Positions 30,050-40,572 of a stretch of DNA of 64,000 nucleotides are shown one piece after another. A program made the translations under genes and the position numbers. Below the pieces are notes generated by a model. That model made no database searches. It was given only the letters and a program-made list of their open reading frames with translations, and had not been told where the DNA came from. Each line of letters begins with the position of its first letter. Position 1 is the first letter of the stretch. This stretch comes from Pycnococcus provasolii (lineage: Eukaryota > Chlorophyta > Pseudoscourfieldiophyceae > Pseudoscourfieldiales > Pycnococcaceae), in the NCBI GenBank assembly GCA_938743325.2, contig OW568894.1, positions 1 to 64,000 on the forward strand. Reading direction: 5' to 3'.

Positions 30050-30877
30050 TCATACATCGAGAAGGTGACACAAATCTGGCGACTTGGACACCCACGACAC
30101 GTGAAGTGGTGTACTGCCTTTCTCCAAAAACCAACCGTTGCGCCAAGCCCACTCGTCCTGCGCGAGCTTGCTCGACGGCTTTGACGAACTCACGTCCGCA
30201 GAGTAGGCACGCACGTGAGCAACGGCGCTGTCAGCTTCACAATCATGCAAGTTGCGACCTAAAGCGTGAGGCGCTGCGGCGTAAGCTAGCTCTCTCACGA
30301 GCAAGTCGAGATCGTCGCCGGCATTCTTTATGACATGTGCAACGTCCACGCCACCCAGCGCATTGCAAAGCAGAGGAACGGCAGTTGACCATAGAAGTTT
30401 CTGAAACGCGGCGACATCTACGTCATTTAGGTTGCTCGTCACGTCGCAATCAACGCCTCCTCCAACACGCAGAATATTTGCGAAGTCGTGCGCGTGCGTG
30501 CCGTGGACGACACTTGCAAGTGAACCACTTTGAAACGATCCGTCAGCTTGTGCAGAGAGACGGAGCACGGCACGCGTGGTATCCGCGAGATGGTGCTGTC
30601 CAAGAACGCCTGTGAGAATTCCGTTTTGCATCCACACGAGGTCGTTTCTTCGCTTTGGCGGCGTCGCATTTATGACACATTGAATCGAGTCCGCCGTCGT
30701 CGCGACGAAGATCGGGTCGCCTTCACCGCCGAGCAGTGGATAGTACATCACGGAGGACGGACGTGTAGAAATCTCCTGCACTGTGCGGTACTTGCGCATT
30801 CGGCGCGCGGCGTTTGTGAACGCTCGGCCGACTCGACCTCGCGCGCCTACAACTGTCGCGACATCCGACGGAGACAT
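30050..30877 (-). CDS. Unrecognised protein, possible Rossmann fold
   Basis: The 275-aa ORF starts at the first ATG (MSPSDVATVVGARGRVG). The frame is open to a stop at 30941-30943, so an upstream exon is possible. ATVVGARGRVGRAFTNAA is a glycine-rich nucleotide-binding-like loop after a strand. DLVWMQNGILTGVLGQH resembles the NAD(P)-reductase segment DLV--QNG. The second half is helical and contains NALGGVDVAHV. A ketopantoate-reductase-like or other NAD(P)-dependent enzyme is conceivable but unproved. It converges on the rhodanese gene, 33 bp apart. Confidence 0.65.
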   Translation of the reverse strand: MSPSDVATVVGARGRVGRAFTNAARRMRKYRTVQEISTRPSSVMYYPLLGGEGDPIFVATTADSIQCVINATPPKRRNDLVWMQNGILTGVLGQHHLADTTRAVLRLSAQADGSFQSGSLASVVHGTHAHDFANILRVGGGVDCDVTSNLNDVDVAAFQKLLWSTAVPLLCNALGGVDVAHVIKNAGDDLDLLVRELAYAAAPHALGRNLHDCEADSAVAHVRAYSADVSSSKPSSKLAQDEWAWRNGWFLEKGSTPLHVSWVSKSPDLCHLLDV

Positions 30878-31343
30878 GCGAAGACGAAAACCAGCCGGCA
30901 AGACGCGAGTGAGTGCTTCGAGCAAGACCAATCTTCGCAGTTACCGGAAGGGATCTCTCTTAGAACCAGATACCGTGGTCAAGAAAGAAAATCCCATTTG
31001 GGATCCCGGTCGAGTGTGTGTCTGTGTGACATTGGACTCGTTTTGTTGGTTGTGTTGGTTGTGTTGGTTGTGTTGTACGTCACCAGAATCATCGGGAGCA
31101 CTTGCTTGATGTAGTAGTTGTTGAGGTTGCCGAAGTCGCGAGCCACGGCGCGCGCGCGGGCGGGCAGCCGCTCGCGGGTCGGCCACTCGGCCTCATCGGC
31201 GACGGCGAGCGCCTTGGAGAACTGAGAGTTACACACAAGCCACGGAGCCACACAAGTTGTACTGGCATGGGTTGTGCGCGGGACAGCGCGTTGTCGCACT
31301 TGCTTTTCATGCTTCTCTCTCCTACAGTGCTCGTGTTTGTGCT

Positions 31344-31590
31344 AGACGCGGCAGGCAGCGTGTTCGCACAGCTTGAGGCACATGCGAAAGATGTGTACAA
31401 CTGCGTTGTTGGCGGTGGCACGGTCTGCTCCCAAGCAGTACGTGAGCGTGGCGTGGATCATGTTCGGAGTCGGCGACCCTCCTTCGCCAGCAAGCGGATT
31501 TTGCACGAGCTGCGCCTAGAAACAGTGCGTCGTGCGGATGGGGCGAGGTGAGCTGGGTCATGGAGCGTGGCGAAGAGACGCTCACGAGTG
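31344..31590 (+). pseudogene. Relic of the 44.9-45.5 kb gene's 3' end
   Basis: Exact or near-exact matches to the minus-strand gene at 44917-45486 occur at 31344-31377 (34 bp exact) and 31527-31585, in the opposite orientation. Between them the sequence has diverged or been replaced. The second block is closer to the 71-bp repeat units at 44.8-44.9 kb than to the gene itself. The surrounding 30878-31901 has no other supported gene. Confidence 0.7.
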
Positions 31591-31901
31591 GATAGTAGAT
31601 CGAGAAGAGAAAGCCTACGCAGGTACGTATTGTTGGACGATTGTTGTTTGTATGTTGTTTTGCAGAAACATTCCGTCTTTCGAACTCACGACTTGCCAAA
31701 CGTCGTGAGTCCCAATGCGAAAGGCTCGTTCGCGAACGTGCTAGGATTGCCACAGTACATCAACAAAATCCGAGTGAACGCCGACAACGTCGAGAGGAGC
31801 TGCATCCCCTTCACGTCTCTTGTTGTACAATAGAATACTTTAAGGCCCGGGAACCTTAACGCGCGAAAAATAATAAATTGTGTTACTTAAGTTTCATCTT
31901 T

Positions 31902-34900
31902 TCAAAACACCTCGAAGGGGGGGCGATAGTGCAGCGCGCCACCACCCTCGTCCGCTGCATGCAGAGCGCCGTGCACGTACGACAAGTCGTCAAATGCACA
32001 CCGAGCGAGTGCGCCATGCGTGCTCCGGCAGCTCAAGCGCGCATCGTCGAGAAGCTCCAACACGTCGTCGAGCGACTTCAGAGCATGCGTACAACGCTCG
32101 CCGTAGCTCGGCGAGGAGAGCATCGCACGAAGCGCATTCGCACTTAGCGCGCGCGCGCGCATGCTCAGAGAAGAAGATGCGGCGGCGGCGTGGGAAAGTG
32201 CGTAAAGGAGGCTCGTGCCACCCTCACGAGTGGCAGCCTCCGCGGCACCGGGGGCGAAAAATCGCGCAATCTCCGGGTCGTGGCACAGGTTGCGTAGAAG
32301 CAGCGCGGCGGACTCCACGCAGGCGCAGCTTGAAGCATCGGCTGAGCCAGTCGCCTCTGTCAAAACATACAACGCGGCTGTCAGCGCATCATGCCCCTTG
32401 GGCACGTCAACGCGCAGCACGTGCCGTGCGCCTCCACGGCGCGAAGCAACCGCCGCGAGCGCGCCGAAACCTGACGTGAGTACGCGTAGGCGTCCAGACT
32501 CGTCAGCGCCGCGTGATGCACGACGCATGCTTTCGTGGTGCACGGTGAGAGCAAGGCACTTGCACAGACGAGGTCGTTTGCGAAGTACGTAAGAACTGCT
32601 CGCCTCATCTGCGGCGAACATGTTTGTAAGAACCGCACATCCTAGCTCGAATGCCGCGACGCTTCCCGGTGACGACGACACGTCATGTTTCGGCACGATC
32701 ACGCGCGAGCTAGGAGGTGGCAATGTACGCCCACCTCTCTTCTTGGAAGAGGCGTGGTTGGGAACGTCCACGCGCGCGCCGTTCGAGAAGACATGTGTCT
32801 GGCCATTCGCCGCTAGCGTCGTGACATTTGTTCCGGGCAGAGGAACTCCACGTGCCGCGACGAGCTTGGCAACAAGTGCGCCAGCACGGTCCGCGAAACC
32901 GGGCGAATCGCCTATGCCACAGGCGGCGCGGCGTGCAGTTGACGATGTGCATATCATGTTATTTGCAAGACCAAGCAGCTCGAGGCGCATGGCGTCGTTT
33001 GCATGCTTGGCGTTGGAGCTCGCCACCGCGTCGAACCACGTGCACATCAGATCCATGGCGCCATACGAGGTGCATGCGCGGTGCGCGTACACGCGAGACC
33101 GACGCGATCGGTGCATGTAATGCTTCATGACGCCAGCCGCCTGCGCAAAGTCAAGAGCCGCGGCAGTGCCATGCGTTCTCCAAACCTGCGGAGGAGTGGA
33201 CTTCTGCTTGCCGCTCTTATCGCGTGGGCCGGAGCCAGCACTGCCCTGCTTCCAGGGTGTCAGGCCCGGGGAGGATGCAAGATCCATACTTGTGGTGTAG
33301 CGACCAGCTGCCGCATCGCACACGGCAAGCAGGAGGCGATCGAGTCGCAGGCGGTATGCCGTCTCCTTCGCACGGCGGCTGTAGCAAAGCACATTCCGCA
33401 GCGCGGCGACGATACATCCTCGCTCTGAAGGAGAAAGTTTCGGGTTCCAGCGCATGCTCTCGCGTGCCAGAACGGAGTCAGCGGACGACGCGGTTCGCAC
33501 CGCGTGCGGCGAAAATGCCTTGCGCGCAAGTGCAACGACGAGCGCCTCTCCAACGTTCGTCACCCAGTCGTCCTGCGCCTCTACATCGTTCCCAGCCTCA
33601 TCCTCGAACTCGCCGTCTTCGCCGTCGTCATTGTCCTCTTCGCCGTCGTCGTTGTCCTCTTCGTCGTCATTTTTGCTAGCCTCGTCGTTTCCTATGGATG
33701 TGACACAGTCAACCCCGAGAGCAGATCTTGCAGACTCGTCATTCGCAAGAATAGCAGCCACGAGGCTTGCCACTGCGCCAACCGCGGAGTCAGCCGCGGC
33801 ACCTTCCATTCCGTGCATCGGTTCCGCGCCAAGCGTACGAAGCGACGCTGCGCATGCGGAAAGAACGGCAAAACTGCGCATCGGCAGGGACGTGCTCTCG
33901 AGACCACCCCTGGCCGCGACGATAAGCCGTGCGGCTGTACGTGAGCAGCATTCCAGAGCGCGAAGCGCAGCGCGCAGCGGTGCCTCGGCCACATGGCGTA
34001 GGGCGGCGGGGAGCGCATGTGCATTTGTTGGAAGGCCATTTCCGCCAATGCGGTACAGCACCTTCGCAATCTCGACAAGGCAACCGGTAAGAGGCGTTAG
34101 CATTGCGCTGGCCAATGTCAAGGCACTTGACGGCGAGCCTTCACTTGCTGCCAGGGTTGCTGCAAGAAGCGTGTCAATGCACACTGCGGCATCTGCCGCG
34201 CTACCAAGTGCGTCCTGCTCAGTTCCGCCCAGTAGCGGCAATTCTTCGTCAGCGGCAAGGAACAGGCGCGTGGCGGCAGGCAAAGCGGCGATGCCGGCGG
34301 CGTGGTGCGACGGCAATTTCTGCATTTGCATGAAACACGCGAGGAGCACGTGCCCCGCCTCGAGCGATCCGAGACGCTGACTCAGGCCTTCCGCGTCGAC
34401 GCAAGACGCCACACGGCACGCTGCCGCGGTCGCGCGAAGCACGGCAGGAGCGGGCAGCGCACCAGCCACCTTCGCGCACGCCGCGACGTTAAACACGAGC
34501 CCCCCAGACGCCCACAGCCGGACACCACGGTTGGCGTCGTGAGCGGCACTCGCCATTGCAGGTAGCGCGTCGCCGTCCGCGCAAGCCGCGAGCACGCACG
34601 CAGATGCACTGCGCCGTACAATTGCGCACTCACGTGCGTCCGCGGCGATGCGCGCGCACGTGTCCACGAGCTCTGGCCAGTGTTCGAAGAGCACACGTCG
34701 CCCAACACGGCTCGAAGGCGCGATGAGGCTAGCGAGGATATTCCAGCCAAGGGCACGGATACGCGCATCACAGTCACGCGTGAGTCTGCCAATCCAGTGA
34801 CTTGCGTTGAGCTGCGCGAATGGAGCGTCCCAGCCATTTGGTGCAAGAGGGTGAGCAGTAATGTGCACGGTCACGTCGCGCACGGCACGCGCCGCCGCAG

Positions 34901-37900
34901 CGTGCAGTCCCTTGCGGTGGAAGGCGTACGCGAAACTTGCACGAGGAGGTTTTACGGAACCTCTCGTGGATGGTGGCACGAGGACGCGCCCGTTTTCCAA
35001 GGGCGCGGCGCCTAGCTCAGCCGCCATTCTGGTGAGCAGACATCTTGCGGCGATGGGAACGAAGCATCTCGCCATCGCATCCGCGTATGCACCAACGTCA
35101 GCAATCGCCGTGACGTGTGCGGCGTCGACTGTTCCTGTGGATCCTGTCGTCTCGGTCTCACTAGAAATCGCTGTCCAATCGTCGTCGCCCAGGCACAATG
35201 CGTGTTCGCTCACAATGCGTAGCGCGGCGACGCGAATGCCGTAGTGCACGTCCTCCTCGATGGCCAGCCGATGCGTCAAAAGTGCCATGAGCTGCGCGAT
35301 GGGTGCGGGTGCAGCATCGCTCGATGACGTGGACGTGTTAAAGGCTGCAACGCACGCGTCGTAACTCAGCCCGTGTGCACGTCGATGTCTCAGGCATGCA
35401 CGGTACAAATCGAGACTCGACAGAAGAGCCTCGTTTGCCACAACCCCGCGAAAATATGCCACAGGGTCAGGCAGGTCAGCGAAAACGGAAGTGCCGCTTG
35501 GGGTTAATCCTGGTCCAGAAACGATATCCCTGCGGTGGCGCTCCGCAGCCTGCCATTCGGCATCAGCAGCGACCCTCGCCGCTGCTGCACGCGCGGCTGG
35601 GGACGTGGGCGGCTCGCGGTACACGGGGAGTGCAGCGAGACGACGCACGAAGGCTGCAGCTGCTGAAAGAATGCGAGTGCCAATGTGCTGCAGATGCGGC
35701 GATGTCTCCGCATCATCATCAGTAGATGGAGGCGGTGCGAGGTGCTCGCTTGTGACCCTTAGGCAGTGCTCAAATGTGCGGCACCATAGAGTCCAAACGA
35801 ACGCCGCGTTGGTGCCTGAATCTTCCGCGAGCGGTGTCCCGCTGTGAGACGCAACCTCAAGCATTCGTGCAATAGCCTTCCATGGCGCGTACTCTTGGTC
35901 TGCGGTCGAGTCAAGTGCGACGAGGAAGGCGCATGCAACGTCCACACGGCACATAATTGGCTGCAGATGCACCGCCAGTGCCTTATGATCTCCCGCGTCG
36001 GTTGCAACGGACGCTTCGCGAAGACTGGCAAGTGCCACTGCTTCGGCGCCAAACGAACGAAGCGTAATCGCAGCTCTGCGTTGCGCATTTGCATCCAGCA
36101 GCAGCTGAGGACACTGCCTTCCAAGTGCCGCAAGCTCCGTTGTTGAAAGCGGCGGAGTGGAACCCGTCCCGATGTCGTCTAGTACGATCGCAGCCTTGCT
36201 AACATCGCCACCCGTGATTGTAAGCAGCGCTCGTGCCTCGTGCGCCTGCATCGCCGCTAGAGCCGGGTCTCTTTCTGGAAGATCCGGAAGGTTGTCATTT
36301 CCATCCGTGGCTGCCGCGTTTTTTGGTGGAAGCAAGCTTGGTGCATCTTGACGAATTGACCATGGAAGCGCGTAAGTCTGCATGAATGCGGCGGGAAGAC
36401 TGTCGCAAGTTCGCTGCGAAAATGGAAAGGCGGTACGTGCAATCACCCGTGCCGCCGCGCGCCTTGTCTGCGACTTGGGGTGATAAGCGAATCTCAGGAG
36501 CAGGATGCCCGGCGCGACGCGCTGTGGATCCTCGGCGCCGAGTAACCACCCGTGTGCGCGAGGAGATGCCCTGGCGAGCATGTCAATGAGTGTAAGGGAC
36601 GCGGCGTGAAATCCCCAGTCTCCACCGGCGAAATCAAGGAATGGTGAGCCTCCGGCGCTGAGGCTACATCGACATCCGGCGACGAGGCGGTCGAGCAGGC
36701 CGTCGAGAGTGTCTGTCGGAACGGCGGCGGCGGCGGCATTCGAGCCGTCAGCGGCGACATCCGCACGTGCGACAAGCCTGCAGAGAGCCTCGCATGCCGC
36801 ACGCCGCACATCGTCGCCGATGTGAGCAGCTCCCGCGACGCCAGCAAGCTCGACAGCCTGCGCAGCAGCGTGCTTGAGGCCTCCCACTGCCGCCGATGCC
36901 GGCACAGTAAATTCTGCGCCTATGTCAAAGGCACCTTGCGCATCCACGAACGTGCCGAATGGATCTTGAACACTTGCACTGCCAGCAGTCAAGGTGGCGT
37001 CCGACGGTATGCCCGCAGGCCAGCCACGCAGCAATCTTTCAGACAGCCGTTGTGATGCAGTGCGCCGTGCCGATTGCGAGCGAGCAAACAGCGTGCGTGC
37101 GAGCGGCATCAGCACCGCGTCCTTCAGACGATCGTGGTCGTCCGCACGTGGTTCCATCGACGTCAGCGGTACGCGAATGCTGGCGATGCGTGGTCCCGCC
37201 TCAACGACGCGCTCAAAGGCGGCAACTAGGGCAGCGGCGGCGCCTGCGGCATTGCCGCCATCCGCACCGGGCTGAAGGCCCGCAACACATTGCATGTGCG
37301 GCATGATTCGCAGAACTCGCGCGATGCTCACGGATGAGGGCTTCGCGAGTGCTTCGGCGAGACCAAGGACGAGTGCGCTGGCCGATGCCCTCGTTGGCAC
37401 GTCGTCTGTCACCAGTCCGTGCGCCGCTAGCACGTATAGCGGATCGCGCCATGCGTCCTGATCCCCACCGCTGCGTTGAGCTAGCGGCGACCAAAGCAGC
37501 GTTGACACGCCAATTCCGTGCTGAGGTGTGATCATCAGCTCTGCAAGCGTACGATATGCGACCTGTCGCACGCCCAAACTCGCACATCGCATCGTGTCCG
37601 CAAGCGCGACAGCTGCGCGCGGCGGCGCCGCCGTGCCCGAGCTTGCGACATGTGCAACAAGCATTTTGATGATGATTGCCGCCGCGGCGGGATCGGGGGA
37701 AAGCGGGAGTGCCGCCGCCGCAGCGGCAGCCGCGGCGGCATCCGCAGGTCCAACCTCCGCCGCGATCCTCCCGTCGGCGTTAGCCCTTCCGTATCGTGAC
37801 AGCAGGGCATCGAGTGCGCGTCGTGCGGGTATGAGATCCTTCCCTCCTTGCTGCTGATGTACGCCATCTTTCGTTGGCGCATCAATGGCGGTAGGGAGCA

Positions 37901-39440
37901 GGGCATACGCCACGTGCAGAAGCGCGCTAAGCTCCTTCGAATCACCCGCGCGCGTCATCTCGTTCACAAAGGCGTCCTGACACACCGCGACAATCCGTGC
38001 GGCAAGCTTCGCTGGCAGAATTTTGACCAGTCCAGCACGGCGCGACGCAGTATCAGGCGCGGTGGTGGCAGTCGCCGCTCCCGGTGCATCGGGCACAAAT
38101 CCCCACGCCGCCAGCGCACGCGCGACGGTGGCAAGCACGCCGGCAGTTGCGACGAGGGATGGCGACTCGATTTCGTCGAGTGCCTTTGTGGCTAGCATGG
38201 CATACTCTCCGAGGCGTGCCGACGAGCCCGCCGCAAGCCCTGAAAGCGTCCACGTTGGTGCAAGCCAAGGCATCACTTCGTCCCACAGTGCGGCGGCGGT
38301 CCCATACCTGTCGTTGACGCGGAGCAGGCCAAGCGCGTGAACTCCCACGGCGTGCATTGCCTCGACGATCGTGCAGTGCGTTCCGTCAACATCTAGCTTA
38401 GACGATGCAGGCTTGGATGGATCGTACGCGGGAAGCGGGAGGCTGTGCGCGATGTGCTCAGCCACGGGCACTTCGTCATCGCCGCCGCCGTCGTCGTCGA
38501 CATTCGTGGCGAGTGCCTCGTCGCAGGATGCGGCACTCTCCTGCGCGATGCCGCGCACGAGGCGCGTGAGCAGGCGTGCGGCGGCTGCGTGCACTTCAAA
38601 GTTATCCGAGTGCAGCAGCGCGAGTGCGGCGTCAAGCAGTTGTCTCTTCAGCAGCAGGCTCGTGCAAGGCACGTCGAGCGCGACTTCCCGTTCGAGTTCC
38701 GCGCACGCTCCGGCCAAAACGGCTTCGTCGTTGCTGAATCTCATTCTTGCGACGAGTTCGAAGATTCGCTTCTCGTCGTTCTGGCTTAACAAGGGCCTGG
38801 CTGGCTGCTGCCTCGTTGATGCTCTCAGCGTATGTTCCTCTTCAGACGTCGACGCTTCTGCGGCCGCCGCCCTGGCTGCGAGTCGAGCAGAAGCTGGCAC
38901 GTCCGTTTCTGTCTTGGTGCCGTACGCCGCTGCCAGTCGAACGGAGTTTGTCGGTAGATGTTCTTTCTGCTGTAAGTTTTGAATGCGAGCGAGTGCGGCC
39001 CCGTGTCCTCTCGACGCCGTCTGCGTTTTCGAGACGGTCGTGATGGGCACGGACGTTCGCGTCGGGTACGTCGTCGCCTCTGCGGCCCACTGTGCCGACT
39101 GCGATTGAGATGGCTCAGCAGAAGAAGGAGAGCCCTCTTCTTCTGCCAAGGAAGAAGCTGTCGTCGCGTCGAATAGGAATCCGCCACCACTTCGCGAATC
39201 CGCCTCCGTGTTAAGTGCAGGAACATCGCCAAGGTTGTCCCTTCCCTCGCGGTTCGCCTGCAAGGGCATGAGTCCGAGCGAAGCCAGGATAGGCGCACAC
39301 AGGGGTTCGTCAACGATGGATGAGACTGGCCAGAGTTTGTGCTTTATTTTGAACGCTATGCTTTCGTGCGCGCGTTGTCTTGTTTCCGGCGAGTGTGAGG
39401 CCAGTGAGGCGAGGAGGTACGCGCGCTGCTGCTCCGCCAT
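31902..39440 (-). CDS. RTTN: Rotatin-like centriole/basal-body scaffold
   Basis: The 2,512-aa armadillo/HEAT-like protein is in one exon. The start is MAEQQRAYLL; the open frame runs 245 codons further upstream without good composition. The N-terminus (SHSPETRQRAHESIAFKIKH) matches the rotatin N-terminal repeat, where regularly spaced Arg-x-Arg-Ala-x-x-Ser-Ile defines the family. The rest is Ala-rich helical repeats with an acidic insert near residues 1930-1960 (repeated NDDGEED). Rotatin/Ana3 is needed for centriole length and ciliary basal body assembly. Its length is somewhat above animal rotatin (about 2,200 aa). Confidence 0.75.
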   Translation of the reverse strand: MAEQQRAYLLASLASHSPETRQRAHESIAFKIKHKLWPVSSIVDEPLCAPILASLGLMPLQANREGRDNLGDVPALNTEADSRSGGGFLFDATTASSLAEEEGSPSSAEPSQSQSAQWAAEATTYPTRTSVPITTVSKTQTASRGHGAALARIQNLQQKEHLPTNSVRLAAAYGTKTETDVPASARLAARAAAAEASTSEEEHTLRASTRQQPARPLLSQNDEKRIFELVARMRFSNDEAVLAGACAELEREVALDVPCTSLLLKRQLLDAALALLHSDNFEVHAAAARLLTRLVRGIAQESAASCDEALATNVDDDGGGDDEVPVAEHIAHSLPLPAYDPSKPASSKLDVDGTHCTIVEAMHAVGVHALGLLRVNDRYGTAAALWDEVMPWLAPTWTLSGLAAGSSARLGEYAMLATKALDEIESPSLVATAGVLATVARALAAWGFVPDAPGAATATTAPDTASRRAGLVKILPAKLAARIVAVCQDAFVNEMTRAGDSKELSALLHVAYALLPTAIDAPTKDGVHQQQGGKDLIPARRALDALLSRYGRANADGRIAAEVGPADAAAAAAAAAALPLSPDPAAAAIIIKMLVAHVASSGTAAPPRAAVALADTMRCASLGVRQVAYRTLAELMITPQHGIGVSTLLWSPLAQRSGGDQDAWRDPLYVLAAHGLVTDDVPTRASASALVLGLAEALAKPSSVSIARVLRIMPHMQCVAGLQPGADGGNAAGAAAALVAAFERVVEAGPRIASIRVPLTSMEPRADDHDRLKDAVLMPLARTLFARSQSARRTASQRLSERLLRGWPAGIPSDATLTAGSASVQDPFGTFVDAQGAFDIGAEFTVPASAAVGGLKHAAAQAVELAGVAGAAHIGDDVRRAACEALCRLVARADVAADGSNAAAAAVPTDTLDGLLDRLVAGCRCSLSAGGSPFLDFAGGDWGFHAASLTLIDMLARASPRAHGWLLGAEDPQRVAPGILLLRFAYHPKSQTRRAAARVIARTAFPFSQRTCDSLPAAFMQTYALPWSIRQDAPSLLPPKNAAATDGNDNLPDLPERDPALAAMQAHEARALLTITGGDVSKAAIVLDDIGTGSTPPLSTTELAALGRQCPQLLLDANAQRRAAITLRSFGAEAVALASLREASVATDAGDHKALAVHLQPIMCRVDVACAFLVALDSTADQEYAPWKAIARMLEVASHSGTPLAEDSGTNAAFVWTLWCRTFEHCLRVTSEHLAPPPSTDDDAETSPHLQHIGTRILSAAAAFVRRLAALPVYREPPTSPAARAAAARVAADAEWQAAERHRRDIVSGPGLTPSGTSVFADLPDPVAYFRGVVANEALLSSLDLYRACLRHRRAHGLSYDACVAAFNTSTSSSDAAPAPIAQLMALLTHRLAIEEDVHYGIRVAALRIVSEHALCLGDDDWTAISSETETTGSTGTVDAAHVTAIADVGAYADAMARCFVPIAARCLLTRMAAELGAAPLENGRVLVPPSTRGSVKPPRASFAYAFHRKGLHAAAARAVRDVTVHITAHPLAPNGWDAPFAQLNASHWIGRLTRDCDARIRALGWNILASLIAPSSRVGRRVLFEHWPELVDTCARIAADARECAIVRRSASACVLAACADGDALPAMASAAHDANRGVRLWASGGLVFNVAACAKVAGALPAPAVLRATAAACRVASCVDAEGLSQRLGSLEAGHVLLACFMQMQKLPSHHAAGIAALPAATRLFLAADEELPLLGGTEQDALGSAADAAVCIDTLLAATLAASEGSPSSALTLASAMLTPLTGCLVEIAKVLYRIGGNGLPTNAHALPAALRHVAEAPLRAALRALECCSRTAARLIVAARGGLESTSLPMRSFAVLSACAASLRTLGAEPMHGMEGAAADSAVGAVASLVAAILANDESARSALGVDCVTSIGNDEASKNDDEEDNDDGEEDNDDGEDGEFEDEAGNDVEAQDDWVTNVGEALVVALARKAFSPHAVRTASSADSVLARESMRWNPKLSPSERGCIVAALRNVLCYSRRAKETAYRLRLDRLLLAVCDAAAGRYTTSMDLASSPGLTPWKQGSAGSGPRDKSGKQKSTPPQVWRTHGTAAALDFAQAAGVMKHYMHRSRRSRVYAHRACTSYGAMDLMCTWFDAVASSNAKHANDAMRLELLGLANNMICTSSTARRAACGIGDSPGFADRAGALVAKLVAARGVPLPGTNVTTLAANGQTHVFSNGARVDVPNHASSKKRGGRTLPPPSSRVIVPKHDVSSSPGSVAAFELGCAVLTNMFAADEASSSYVLRKRPRLCKCLALTVHHESMRRASRGADESGRLRVLTSGFGALAAVASRRGGARHVLRVDVPKGHDALTAALYVLTEATGSADASSCACVESAALLLRNLCHDPEIARFFAPGAAEAATREGGTSLLYALSHAAAASSSLSMRARALSANALRAMLSSPSYGERCTHALKSLDDVLELLDDARLSCRSTHGALARCAFDDLSYVHGALHAADEGGGALHYRPPFEVF

Positions 39441-40572
39441 GATATGATGGCGTGCGCTGAGTGCGAGTGAGTGAGGAGAGGGGGGGGGGGAAGCAGGCCG
39501 AGGGAGGGAGGGAGGGTGAGGTTTGGAACACTTCCGGGGAAGAAAAGGGGCGCGAAACGAAACTCCTTCCCGGGGAGGAGTCCGAAGAAAAAAGAAGAAG
39601 GCAGTCCTAATTCCTTCCTTCCCCAAAGGGTCCAAGGGGGGGTCCCCAGAGCCTGGAGAATTCGTCCCTTTCTCACCTATGATATAGGTAGTCGGGGGAA
39701 GGGAAGGGACTAGGGAGGGTCTCTGCCTCTCTGCCAGCCTGCGTTCCTGCGTTCCGTGCCCCCTGGGGTGTTGCCCGCAAGGGATGGTATTCTTATACGT
39801 GGTCGATGTGCCAGGAGGTTGTGCAAGGAGGTCGAAATGAGCTGGTACCACTCCAGCCACTCCGCGAAAACGGCGGAAGGGCCCGGTCATCCGGATGTGC
39901 ACCAGCCGGACCGGGGGATACAGAGGTGGGAAACGTGTCGTAGTACAAGGCAGTACAAGGCCATCATCCGAATCAGGAATCCTCCTCCCAACTCCTCCCA
40001 AGTCCCAACCATCCTCCTCCTCCCAGCCATCAGGCATCATCATCCTCCCAACCATCCTCCTCCTCCCATAAGTTGGTATAAGTACCATCATCATCGCCGT
40101 CGCCGTCCCGCCACGTGCGTTTTTCCTGGAGACTCCGAGGAAGTAGGGACCCTCGAAAGAAAGGGATCCCATCATCCCACCCCCTCCTCCTCAGGCCCCC
40201 CGAACTCGAACTCGACCTCTGTCCCGAACTCGACCTTTCGGGGTTCCAGGCCTCCCTCCCCCCATTTCCATTTCCGCACCTGCGTGACCCTCTCAGCCAC
40301 TTTTTCTGCTTGCTCGCCGGCAGACACGTGCGTCATGAAACCTCCATCAGCGTCATCCCGCTCCGTGTCATCCAGCAACTCATAAAGCAGGTAAGCCATG
40401 TATGCTCTGACAATATGGCCTCTCGCCAGCTCGGCCTCAGGCGCAGCTCGGCCTCTCCTCTCCTCTCCACCACTCTTCATTCTTCATTCTTCATTCTTGC
40501 AAGACACCAAACAAACTCTCAAACAACTGCACTCAACTTTTTGCACTCGCTTATTAGCTTTCTTCAAGCAAT
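39441..40572. other. Gene-free divergent region between rotatin and peroxidase genes
   Basis: This is 1.1 kb with no supported ORF. It has CTCC-rich microsatellite-like stretches (39985-40075), repeated CGAACTCGA (40200-40235) and TTCGGGGTT at 40237-40245, the reverse complement of the recurrent promoter motif. The last 150 bp is pyrimidine-rich with CATTCTT repeats. Confidence 0.5.

Noticed and set aside
39441-40175. 245 extra N-terminal codons in frame with rotatin
   Set aside because: Starts at a non-ATG codon and is low complexity over G/C-rich and repeat sequence. The ATG at 39440 gives the family-like N-terminus.
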